The notes under the pieces were generated by a model that saw only the letters and a list, made by a program, of their open reading frames with translations, was not told the DNA's origin and did no database searches. The translations under genes were made by a program, and so were the position numbers. A stretch of 64,000 nt of DNA from Vicinamibacteria bacterium (lineage in GTDB: Bacteria > Acidobacteriota > Vicinamibacteria > Fen-336), in contig DATMML010000086.1 of assembly GCA_035570235.1 (NCBI GenBank), positions 1 through 64,000 of the forward strand, written 5' to 3'. Below, piece by piece: positions 48,514 to 55,003 of the stretch; the stretch's first letter is position 1; each line of letters starts with the position of its first letter.

Positions 48514-48861
48514 ATGACCAAGACCGTGAAGCGAGCGAGAAAGCGGAGCCTGTTCCGCGAGCTCATTTCGGGCGTCCAGGCGATGCGCGAGCACCGCGAG
48601 GGCCGGCTCACACTTCGGACCCACGAAGTCGAGCCTATCGCCCTGCCGAGGCTAAACCCGAAGCTCGTCCGTGAGACGCGCGAGGCGCTCAACATGTCGC
48701 GGCAGGTGTTCGCGTTCCGGCTAGGGGTCAATCCAAGGACTCTCGAGCGCTGGGAGCAGGGGCGCAGCAAGCCCAACGAGCAAGCAGCGGCTCTTATCTG
48801 GTTGGTGCGGAAATACCCCGATACCCTGGAACGGCTCGAATCTCTCAGCGCCTCCGCGTGA
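48514..48861 (+). CDS. HTH antitoxin, HigA-like
   Basis: A 115-residue protein with a C-terminal XRE-type helix-turn-helix (MSRQVFAFRLGVNPRTLERWEQGRSKP) preceded by an N-terminal charged region that would bind the toxin. It begins 4 bases after the toxin stop. In pairs of this type the toxin gene comes first, as in higBA, and the antitoxin represses the operon. Assignment is firm as a toxin-antitoxin pair; specific type is tentative. Confidence 0.86.
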   Translation: MTKTVKRARKRSLFRELISGVQAMREHREGRLTLRTHEVEPIALPRLNPKLVRETREALNMSRQVFAFRLGVNPRTLERWEQGRSKPNEQAAALIWLVRKYPDTLERLESLSASA

Positions 48862-48910
48862 GGCGTCGTTAGTACGCCCGTCCGCACTGAAGCTGGGCGG
48901 GGCTCAGAAA

Positions 48911-48968
48911 GATGGTCAAAGCCGGCCTCCAGATAGCGGGCCGAGACTGGTAAGTGTTTACCTCGTTG
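48911..48968. repeat. Solitary IS21-family terminal remnant
   Basis: The stretch has GTCAAAGCCGGCC, GAGACTGGTAAGTGTTTAC and CTCGTTG in the same order as the end flanking istB at 49439-49489 (TTCAAAGACCGGCC, GAGACTGGTGAATGTTTAC, TTCGTTG). No transposase coding sequence is left beside it. It follows the antitoxin gene by 50 bases. Confidence 0.55.
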
Positions 48969-49125
48969 GCTCCTCCGTTATCGCTTCTGCGTTGCTCGCC
49001 GTTCCCGGCAAGGGGATACGGGCGTCGGAGCGTCTCCCCTGATAGTCTCCAGAGTCGCCCTGGTAGATATCGCTATTGGCTTGCCCATCTTTGCAGCCGC
49101 CTCTACTGCTATTCCCGCGTCACCG

Positions 49126-49389
49126 TCACCACCCCGTAACGCCCCAATAGATCAGGATCGCCCCACCTGCGACGAACCACAGGCGACCAAACCAGCGTGG
49201 CACTCGCTTCCTGACGCTGGGGCGCTGAGTGGGGAGCCCGGCGTAGAAGTCCATGCCCGGCCACAATCCCATAACGATCACTGCAATACCGAGGGCAACA
49301 TGTACAGCCCCGGGCACCTTGAAGGGCTGTCCTCCCATCATCAATACCGAGGCCGAGAGCTTCATTGCAGGCTGCACAGGTTTGTGCAC
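49126..49389 (-). CDS. Small two-helix membrane protein, hypothetical
   Basis: An 87-residue frame starting at GTG 49389, or an internal ATG eight codons later. The hydrophobic helix VHVALGIAVIVMGLW and a C-terminal one, RLWFVAGGAILIYWGVTGW, flank a basic loop, predicting a small inner-membrane protein. There is no clear ribosome binding site and I recognise no family. It reads in the same direction as the cassette-like genes but no attC-like site follows it. Confidence 0.45.
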   Translation of the reverse strand: MHKPVQPAMKLSASVLMMGGQPFKVPGAVHVALGIAVIVMGLWPGMDFYAGLPTQRPSVRKRVPRWFGRLWFVAGGAILIYWGVTGW

Positions 49390-49438
49390 ATTGGCCTCTA
49401 CCCCTGTCCCAGCGATGTTCTTCGGTCCGTATCCTTAG

Positions 49439-49489
49439 TGGACACTTCAAAGACCGGCCAGCAGCTAAGCCTCCGAGACTGGTGAATGT
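49439..49489 (-). repeat. IS21-family terminal region beside istB remnant
   Basis: Beginning at TGGACACTTCAAAG, this stretch carries the presumed terminal inverted-repeat end of the element whose istB remnant follows. Its motifs recur at 44830-44926 (inverted) and 48911-48968, so three traces of one element family lie within 5 kb. Confidence 0.5.
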
Positions 49490-49790
49490 TTACTTCGTTG
49501 CCACCTCCTGGCGCAAGTCGGTGTGAATCTTGGTGCGCCAGCTTCGTGGACCGCATTTGAGGACGTGTGCGTGGTGGAGTAGCCGGTCGAGGAGAGCGGT
49601 CACGGCGGCGGTGTCTCCAAGCAGCTTGCCCCAGTCGTCTACGGGGCGGTTGGAGGTCAGCAGGGTTGAGGCGCGCTCGTAGCGCCGCATGACTACCTCG
49701 AGGAGGTCTTCGGCGGCCGTGTGAGGCAGTTTACGCATGCCGAGGTCATCGACTATGAGCAGCGGCACCGAAGTGAGGTCAGCAAGAAGA
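49490..49790 (-). pseudogene. IstB (IS21-family) C-terminal remnant, second copy
   Basis: The minus strand encodes the C-terminal part of IstB: LLADLTSVPLLIVDDLGM, LLTSNRPVDDWGKLLGDTAAV, HAHVLKCGPRSWRTK and a normal terminus VATK. The Walker A half is missing, the frame simply starting near 49790. It is in opposite orientation to the remnant at 44677. It interrupts the series of cassette-like genes. Confidence 0.85.
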
Positions 49791-49918
49791 CGAAGGGGTA
49801 AATGACGCGGAACCCAGCCGCCAGTGCGACGACGAAGACCACGCAGTTGACGCCGGCCGCCGCGACCTCAGTGGTGATTCGACGAAACGTCACCAGTAGG
49901 CAGTCCTCCTCTGTTTCC

Positions 49919-49990
49919 CTCGAACACCGAGATCAGCGGCGAGGTTCCGTCCTATGGGTCGGCCTCGTCGGCTGCATTTTGTCGTTGGAC
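49919..49990 (-). repeat. attC-like site B
   Basis: On the minus strand, GTCCAAC opens the element (a perfect RYYYAAC core). The arms AATGCAGCCGACGAGG and, from the other end, GAGATCAGCGGCGAGG pair with the same two unpaired bases as at site A (G in TGCAGC, A in GACG). The closing core GTTCGAG is degenerate. It overlaps the 3' end of the gene at 49933, as attC sites often do, encoding its odd terminal KMQPTRP-like residues. Confidence 0.55.
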
Positions 49991-50427
49991 GGCCCGCTGC
50001 ATACGCAGTCACCCGCTTGGAGTCGAACCCGCTCGTTGATCACACCACGGGCAGAACGTGCCCAGATAGTTCTAGGATCCCAGGAACAGGCGGCGGCCGC
50101 TGGACCGAGCAACGCCTTCATGATGGTCTCATCCATGTGTCGGCGGATTGCCATCTTGACGAGATCCTCATGTTTCAGTTCCTCTTCAAGAGCCAGTTCA
50201 AGTTCCACAGCCTCGAGAGAATCGAAGTGGAACGTCTGCTCGGGAAGCACATCCCGAAGGGCCGCCTCGGGATCAAGGTCTGCCAGGTCCGATCCACAAA
50301 GCTGCTCAACCGCTAGGAACACCGCCGAGGCTTCTTCAGCGTGCTTCCTGCAGCCCCTAAAGTAATGGTTGACGAAGGCCTGCGCGCCCTTCATTTGGCT
50401 AGCTCGCCGCCTTAGGATACTCGTCAC
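49933..50427 (-). CDS. Hypothetical cassette protein
   Basis: About 164 residues, started at GTG 50427 because the longer open frame begins inside attC-like site C. The protein is acidic and helical: HFDSLEAVELELALEEELKHEDLVK and EQLCGSDLADLDPEA suggest an alpha-helical cytoplasmic protein. The last ~50 residues read through low-information sequence and attC site B, so the true end is uncertain or frameshifted. I recognise no family. It is preceded by attC-like site C and followed by site B, the classical single-gene cassette arrangement. Confidence 0.5.
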   Translation of the reverse strand: MTSILRRRASQMKGAQAFVNHYFRGCRKHAEEASAVFLAVEQLCGSDLADLDPEAALRDVLPEQTFHFDSLEAVELELALEEELKHEDLVKMAIRRHMDETIMKALLGPAAAACSWDPRTIWARSARGVINERVRLQAGDCVCSGPSNDKMQPTRPTHRTEPRR

Positions 50428-50451
50428 GTTCCGCCACTCCGTGGGATGCCC

Positions 50452-50571
50452 GTCGAACCCCCGGATCAGCTGCATAGCCGGTGCTCGCCGAATGGCGAGC
50501 ACGAGGCGCCGCCTTGAATTTTACGCCGGCCGGCGCCGAGAGGCGCCGTCAGCTGCATCCGGTCGTTCGGT
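50452..50571 (-). repeat. attC-like site C
   Basis: This element starts 12 bases after the stop of the gene at 50583-51146. On the minus strand the arms CGAACGACCGGATGCAGCTG and, from the far end, CGAACCCCCGGATCAGCTG pair with the extra G in TGCAGC and an extra A after CAGCTG left unpaired, exactly as at sites A and B. The central part is longer (total 120 bases) and has further hairpins (GGCGCC, GCTCGCC/GGCGAGC). Core ends are CCGAAC/GTTCGAC. Confidence 0.6.
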
Positions 50572-50582
50572 CGCAGGGTCGC

Positions 50583-51146
50583 TCACCAGCCTTGCCTCCA
50601 GTGATACCACGGGCCGCCCAGGGCGCTGTAGATGTCCCTACCGATCCTGGGCGGTTCAGCGACTGGGCTGTACACCACGCCGCAGTCGTCAAACATGCAC
50701 TGGGTGGTGATCAGACGTACCACGCCACCGGGGAGAGCCTCGGCTTCCCGTAGCCAGAAGAGACCGACTCGGACTCCCGGCCTGAACTCCCCATGACGAA
50801 TTGACGGCCGTGCACGCTGCACGTAGCTCTGGAGGGCGGGCCTACTCAGCCAGAACCGAATTCGGAACGCGGCTTCACTCCACACGAGGGCGAAACACAG
50901 CGCGAGCGCAGCAGGCTGAGCGATCACCCTTCGCAGATGCCTCTGCCCCGGCAAGCCCCTTGTGTTGAGGAGATGCAGTCCGGCACGCAGGCTCCAAACG
51001 ACGAGCACCGCTACGCCACCCCAGACCAGTGCGAGAAGAACCGGCACCGTGAGTCCCGCGTCGCTCCCGAACGCGAGAACGTAGATGGCCCAGCCAGACC
51101 CGGCGCTTACGGTGAGGATGGCAAGGACACGCTCAAGAACGCGCAC
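50583..51146 (-). CDS. Hypothetical cassette membrane protein
   Basis: A 187-residue protein started at GTG 51146. Three hydrophobic helices (about 5-27, 32-60 and 75-95) are followed by a soluble C-terminal half with RIGRDIYSALGG near the end and cysteines in TTQCMFDDCGVVY. I recognise no family. It is the first gene after the 176-bp repeat (35 bases upstream of its start) and is followed after 12 bases by attC-like site C. Confidence 0.65.
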   Translation of the reverse strand: MRVLERVLAILTVSAGSGWAIYVLAFGSDAGLTVPVLLALVWGGVAVLVVWSLRAGLHLLNTRGLPGQRHLRRVIAQPAALALCFALVWSEAAFRIRFWLSRPALQSYVQRARPSIRHGEFRPGVRVGLFWLREAEALPGGVVRLITTQCMFDDCGVVYSPVAEPPRIGRDIYSALGGPWYHWRQGW

Positions 51147-51180
51147 AACGCCTCGCCCGCGCTTTCAATGTGGGCCGAAC

Positions 51181-51356
51181 ACCGCGTAGGTCGTTCGGCC
51201 TAGTTCCCGTTAGGACCGCCTCGAATGCAGTGTAGCGCCCCTGGGGAACGGGCAAGAAGGCAAGCAAGCAGTCTCCCATCAGCCCGTTTGGCGAAGGGAC
51301 GTGTGGCAGGCTGCTGGGTTAGGCCGTTCTATTTAGCACGGGCGAGTCGCGCGCGG
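51181..51356 (-). repeat. 176-bp direct repeat, copy 2
   Basis: 174 of 176 bases match 47873-48048. On the minus strand it ends exactly at a GTTCGGCC that opens the following cassette, and contains an inverted GGCCGAAC 12 bases before it, so the junction resembles a simple integron att site. It lies between the recombinase remnant (51410-51590) and the first cassette gene, the position of attI. Confidence 0.72.
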
Positions 51357-51409
51357 AGGGAGCAAGAATCGTCCAAGTGGCCTACGAGGCCAGATCTCCA
51401 ACAACGGAG

Positions 51410-51590
51410 AATAGTCGAGCCGGCTGACCACGTCGTGGCCTCTGCGATTGAGGACGTGAGTCTAGACGCGTAGTGTTCACGTCTGAGTGGCCCAGGGAGC
51501 TCCTAAATGGAGCGGATACCATCGTAGTCAACCCAAACCCTGCCGGCAGCGCCGTCGCGTTATAAACGATCCTGGTGTGTGGAACGTCTT
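51410..51590 (-). pseudogene. IntI-like tyrosine recombinase remnant
   Basis: Reading the minus strand across two frameshifts gives IRSI-stop-EL, then LGHSDVNTTRL, then THVLNRRGHDVVSRLD. The last two blocks match the C-terminus of integron integrases (LGHS..TT..YTHVLN.GG.GV.SP.D pattern). A glutamine codon before EL has become TAG, one base is inserted before LGHS, and two bases are lost where the catalytic tyrosine should be. Weaker similarity (TFH, then SFIT, as in TFRHSFAT) continues to about 51590. The rest of the gene is not recognisable. Confidence 0.65.
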
Positions 51591-51811
51591 GAAACAACCC
51601 TTTGGAGCCGCTCGGCCCTGCGGGCCTCGCCCCAAGCGGCACAGATCCTCGAAGGGGTGATCGTCCGGGCCGGTCTCCGCCAGTCGCGACTACCGAGGAC
51701 GGCCGGTCTATTTCGAGTAATGGTGTGACCCATATGTGACCCAGCGTCGAGCCGGGAAACAGGTTTGGGTCACACATGGCCGTCAGTGACTGATTGTCAG
51801 GGAGTTGTTGG
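51591..51811. other. Stretch between recombinase remnant and tRNA-Lys
   Basis: About 220 bases with no recognisable gene. The minus-strand frame open across 51382-51822 is not a gene; it passes through the recombinase remnant in the wrong frames for much of its length. No direct repeat of the tRNA 3' end was found nearby by eye. Confidence 0.4.
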
Positions 51812-51884
51812 TGACCCGCCATGGACTCGAACCATGAACCCAGAGATTAAGAGTCTCTTGCTCTACCAATTGAGCTAGCGGGCC
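51812..51884 (-). tRNA. tRNA-Lys (anticodon CTT)
   Basis: A 73-base cloverleaf on the minus strand. The acceptor arms GGCCCGC and GCGGGTC pair with one G-T wobble, discriminator A, no encoded CCA. The D arm is GCTC...GAGC, the anticodon stem AGAGA/TCTCT encloses loop CTCTTAA with anticodon CTT at positions 34-36, and the T arm contains GGTTCGAGTCC. It borders the accessory segment. Confidence 0.95.
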
Positions 51885-51957
51885 ATCGCGCGACCGACAT
51901 TTATACCCTGGATGGCGAGTCCCGAGCAAGGCGGGTCGGAGTAAGCTTGAAGCTGGA

Positions 51958-52680
51958 ATGACGCGCCGCCGCATCGAAGACGGCTACCGGCGTCGATTCT
52001 GGGCCCTCCTTGCCCTCGTCCGTCCACGCCGGCTGGAATTCGGCGTGGATTTGCTCCTCGAGCGGGCGCGGGAAAAGAGCGCCCGCGAGGGGATCGCTCT
52101 GGCTCGCGCCCTGGCTTTCGTCTACGAGTTCACGCGGGTCCGGGTGGAGCGGCGGTTGCGGCTCATGGAAGGGTGCGGGCTCGGGAGCCGAGTGGAAAAG
52201 GGGTTCGCCGGGACGCCCCCGCGGTTCCTTTGCGATTCGAGTCTGGGAGGCCTCGCGCGTTGGCTGAGAGCGGCCGGCTACGAGGCCCGTCAGGGGGCAG
52301 CCGGATCGGGGGACCGCCTTCTGGAGGAGGCGGCGGGCGGGGGCTTCGTGCTCTTGACGAGCGACAGCCGTCTGCTGGACCGTCGTCCCCTCCGCGAGTG
52401 TGCCGTGCCCGCACTTTGGATTCCCTCCGCCTTTAGCAAGCGCGAGCAGCTCGCGATGCTGATGCGGGACCTGGGCCTCCAACCGCGGGCCGCGCGTTGC
52501 ATGGCCTGCGGAGGGGAGCTACAGCCAACGCCCAAAGAGTCTGTGCTCGCGCGCATCCCGCCCCGCACCGCGCTCTGGAAGAACGAATACTTCGTCTGCG
52601 CGGGCTGCAATCGACTCTTCTGGCGGGGCACCCACTGGGAGCGGATTTCGGGCGCCCTCCGGGTGGCGGCGGGAACGTGA
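51958..52680 (+). CDS. Mut7-C RNase-domain protein
   Basis: A 240-residue protein. The N-terminal ~80 residues are a basic helical region. From ~88 the Mut7-C domain (PIN-like RNase fold) follows: FLCDSSLGGLARWLRAAGYEA, the acidic LLTSDSRLLDRR and a C-terminal zinc ribbon (CMACGG and CAGCNR). By family it is a putative RNase; cellular role is not defined in bacteria. It starts with ATG and its TGA overlaps the next gene's GTG. Confidence 0.85.
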   Translation: MTRRRIEDGYRRRFWALLALVRPRRLEFGVDLLLERAREKSAREGIALARALAFVYEFTRVRVERRLRLMEGCGLGSRVEKGFAGTPPRFLCDSSLGGLARWLRAAGYEARQGAAGSGDRLLEEAAGGGFVLLTSDSRLLDRRPLRECAVPALWIPSAFSKREQLAMLMRDLGLQPRAARCMACGGELQPTPKESVLARIPPRTALWKNEYFVCAGCNRLFWRGTHWERISGALRVAAGT

Positions 52681-54458
52681 GGTTTCGCTCCTCCCTCCTG
52701 GCCAGCCTCCTTCCGACCTTCGCCGTCAGCGCCCTTCTGCTCCTCGGCCTAGAAGGCCTCGCCCGTTTTCGGGAGCCGAAGCGGCCCGCCCCCCCCGTCG
52801 CGGACTACATCTGGGACTGGGCGGGCAAGATGGAGGGCGACTTTTACACGATGCGCTCCGAAGCCGTCGGCTGGCCGCCCTGGGAGGAGTTCAACCGCGA
52901 CGGCCTGCGCGACCGCCGGCATCCCTTGGAGAAGCCTGAGGGGTTCCGTCGGGTCGTGGTCTTGGGGGACAGCGTGACGCTGGGAGACGGGATACGGCCC
53001 TACGAGGCCTTTCCCCAGTTGCTGGAAGCGCGCCTGCGGGCGGAGGGGCAGCGGATCGAGGTGCTGAACGTGGCCCTCTGGGGCTGGTCCACCCGCCAGG
53101 AGCGCATCGCCTATGCCCGCATCGCTCGGAAGTACCGGCCAGACGATGTAGTGCTGGCGGTTTGCTTGAACGACATCCCCGAGCTCCAAAACAACCTGAG
53201 TCGGCCACCGCGGCTCCTGGCCGTGCTCCACGAACGCTCGGCCCTGGTAAGGAGGCTGGTGAACGCCCAGGGCCGCGAGATCGGCCGGGTGGAAGAGCTG
53301 TTCCTGGACCGCGAGTCGCCGCGGGTGCGCGAGGCGATGGCACGTTTCTTTGCCGAGGTGCGGACCTTGCGCTCCGAGGTCGAGGCTGACGGCGCCCGCT
53401 TCGCGATGATCGTATTCCCCTTCCGCTTCCAGGTGGAGGTGGAGGCGCCCGTGCCTTCGGTCCAACAGGAGACCACGTCCTTCTGCAGCGCGGAAGGGTT
53501 GCGCTGCCTCGATCTCCTGCCCGCCTTCCGGGCGGCAGGGCCCTCCGCGTTCCTGGACTATGACCACCTCAGCCCGGCGGGTGCCGTTCTCACCGTCGAC
53601 TCCATGCGGGCCAGCGAGCTCCTGCCCCGCCTCCCCTCCGACATGGAAATCCTGCGGACACACCTGGGCCCGAGGGAGGCGGACGTTTCGGCGCTCACGG
53701 AGGCTCTCTCGGACAGAGATCCCGCTCTAAGGGCGGCCGCCGCCTACGGCCTGACCACGATCGGTTCCGCCGCCTCCGCGGGCGCCCCGCGGCTGGCCGA
53801 GGCTCTCCGCCGGGACGAGGCGGAGGCGGTACGATCCGCGGCGGCGCGGGCGCTGGGGTCATTGGGCATGGCGGCGAAGGCAGCGGTCCCGGCCCTCTTC
53901 GAAGCCCTGAGCGACCCCCGGGAGGGCGTTCGCTGGTCGGCCGCGGACGCGCTCTCGAAGATGGATCTGGCCGGCTTGGAGGCCGTGGCTCCTCTGGCGG
54001 CCGCCCTGCGGAGCCCCGACAGTTACGTGAGGGGCTTTGCGGCCTGGACGCTCGGCAACCTGGGGTCGGCGGCTCGGGACGCGGTCCCCGCGCTGGTGCA
54101 GGCCTTGGGCGAGGCGGAGGGGGCCCCGACCGTGGAGGCGGCGCTGGCGCGCATCGGACCCGCGGCGGCGGAGGCCGTTCCTGCCCTCCTCCTCGACCTC
54201 AAGCATAAGGAGGGGGGTCGCCGCTGGCGGGCGGCGCGGACGCTGGGCCGCTTGGGTCCGGCCGCCCGCGCCGCGGTGCCCGGTCTGATCGAGGCCCTGA
54301 GCGACCCCGAGGAGATGGTGCGCGCGCACGCCGCCCGGGCCCTCGGGCGCATAGGCCTGGAGGCGCGGCCGGCCGCGGCCGCCCTGCAACGCGCGACCGG
54401 CGACCCCGACGATTCGGTTCGCCGAGAGGCGCGGGGAGCCCTCGACAAGCTGCACTGA
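52677..54458 (+). CDS. SGNH hydrolase fused to HEAT repeats
   Basis: A 593-residue protein started at the GTG that overlaps the upstream stop. Residues ~5-27 are a signal anchor; ~90-330 are a GDSL/SGNH hydrolase (VVLGDSVTLGDG nucleophile block; ALWGWSTRQ; VCLNDIPEL; DYDHLSP with the catalytic Asp/His), so an esterase or acyl-transferase-like activity is likely. Residues ~338-593 are about eight HEAT repeats with PALVQALG.. and RAAAARALG.. periodicity. The HEAT array probably binds a protein partner. The combination is unusual. Confidence 0.88.
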   Translation: MRFRSSLLASLLPTFAVSALLLLGLEGLARFREPKRPAPPVADYIWDWAGKMEGDFYTMRSEAVGWPPWEEFNRDGLRDRRHPLEKPEGFRRVVVLGDSVTLGDGIRPYEAFPQLLEARLRAEGQRIEVLNVALWGWSTRQERIAYARIARKYRPDDVVLAVCLNDIPELQNNLSRPPRLLAVLHERSALVRRLVNAQGREIGRVEELFLDRESPRVREAMARFFAEVRTLRSEVEADGARFAMIVFPFRFQVEVEAPVPSVQQETTSFCSAEGLRCLDLLPAFRAAGPSAFLDYDHLSPAGAVLTVDSMRASELLPRLPSDMEILRTHLGPREADVSALTEALSDRDPALRAAAAYGLTTIGSAASAGAPRLAEALRRDEAEAVRSAAARALGSLGMAAKAAVPALFEALSDPREGVRWSAADALSKMDLAGLEAVAPLAAALRSPDSYVRGFAAWTLGNLGSAARDAVPALVQALGEAEGAPTVEAALARIGPAAAEAVPALLLDLKHKEGGRRWRAARTLGRLGPAARAAVPGLIEALSDPEEMVRAHAARALGRIGLEARPAAAALQRATGDPDDSVRREARGALDKLH

Positions 54459-54489
54459 GGTCCGCCTCCCGAGCGGGTTAGAATGGCTT

Positions 54490-54954
54490 ATGGACGCTGA
54501 GAGTCTTCAGGATCGCTACGCGCCGGAGAACCACTGCTTCGGCTGCGGGCCCGCCAACGATAAAGGCCTGCGCATCAAGAGCCGGGCGGAAGGTGACACG
54601 TTGGTAGCCCACTGGACCCCCGAACGGCAGCATGAAGCCTTTCCCGGCGTCCTGTGCGGCGGGATCATCGGCACCCTCCTTGACTGCCACAGCAACTGGA
54701 CCGCGGCGTGGCACCTGATGCGGAAGGGCGGCCACGCCACCCCTCCCTGCACGGTCACCGCCGACTATCACGTGCGCCTCATCCGCCCAACCCCAACCGG
54801 GGCGGAGGTATTTCTGCGCGCGCAGGTAGCGGAGTCCGGCCCCGACCGCGCCACCGTAGAGGCCACGCTCGAGGCGGGGGGCAAACTCACGGCTAGCTGT
54901 CGCGGCCTCTTTGTGGCCGTGCGCGAAGGCCATCCCGCCTATCATCGCTGGTAG
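54490..54954 (+). CDS. PaaI-type hotdog thioesterase
   Basis: A 154-residue hotdog-fold protein. The central-helix motif FPGVLCGGIIGTLLDCHSNWTA and DYHVRLIRPTP strands are characteristic of PaaI/YbgC-like acyl-CoA thioesterases, though the catalytic acid typical of PaaI is displaced (HxxGG..D pattern is partial). The start ENHCFGCGPAN contains a CxxC. ATG start. Substrate not predictable. Confidence 0.86.
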   Translation: MDAESLQDRYAPENHCFGCGPANDKGLRIKSRAEGDTLVAHWTPERQHEAFPGVLCGGIIGTLLDCHSNWTAAWHLMRKGGHATPPCTVTADYHVRLIRPTPTGAEVFLRAQVAESGPDRATVEATLEAGGKLTASCRGLFVAVREGHPAYHRW

Positions 54955-55003
54955 CCAAGCATAACGAGGAATCGGACGTTTGAGAGGCTGGGGAGGCCTA
55001 ACG

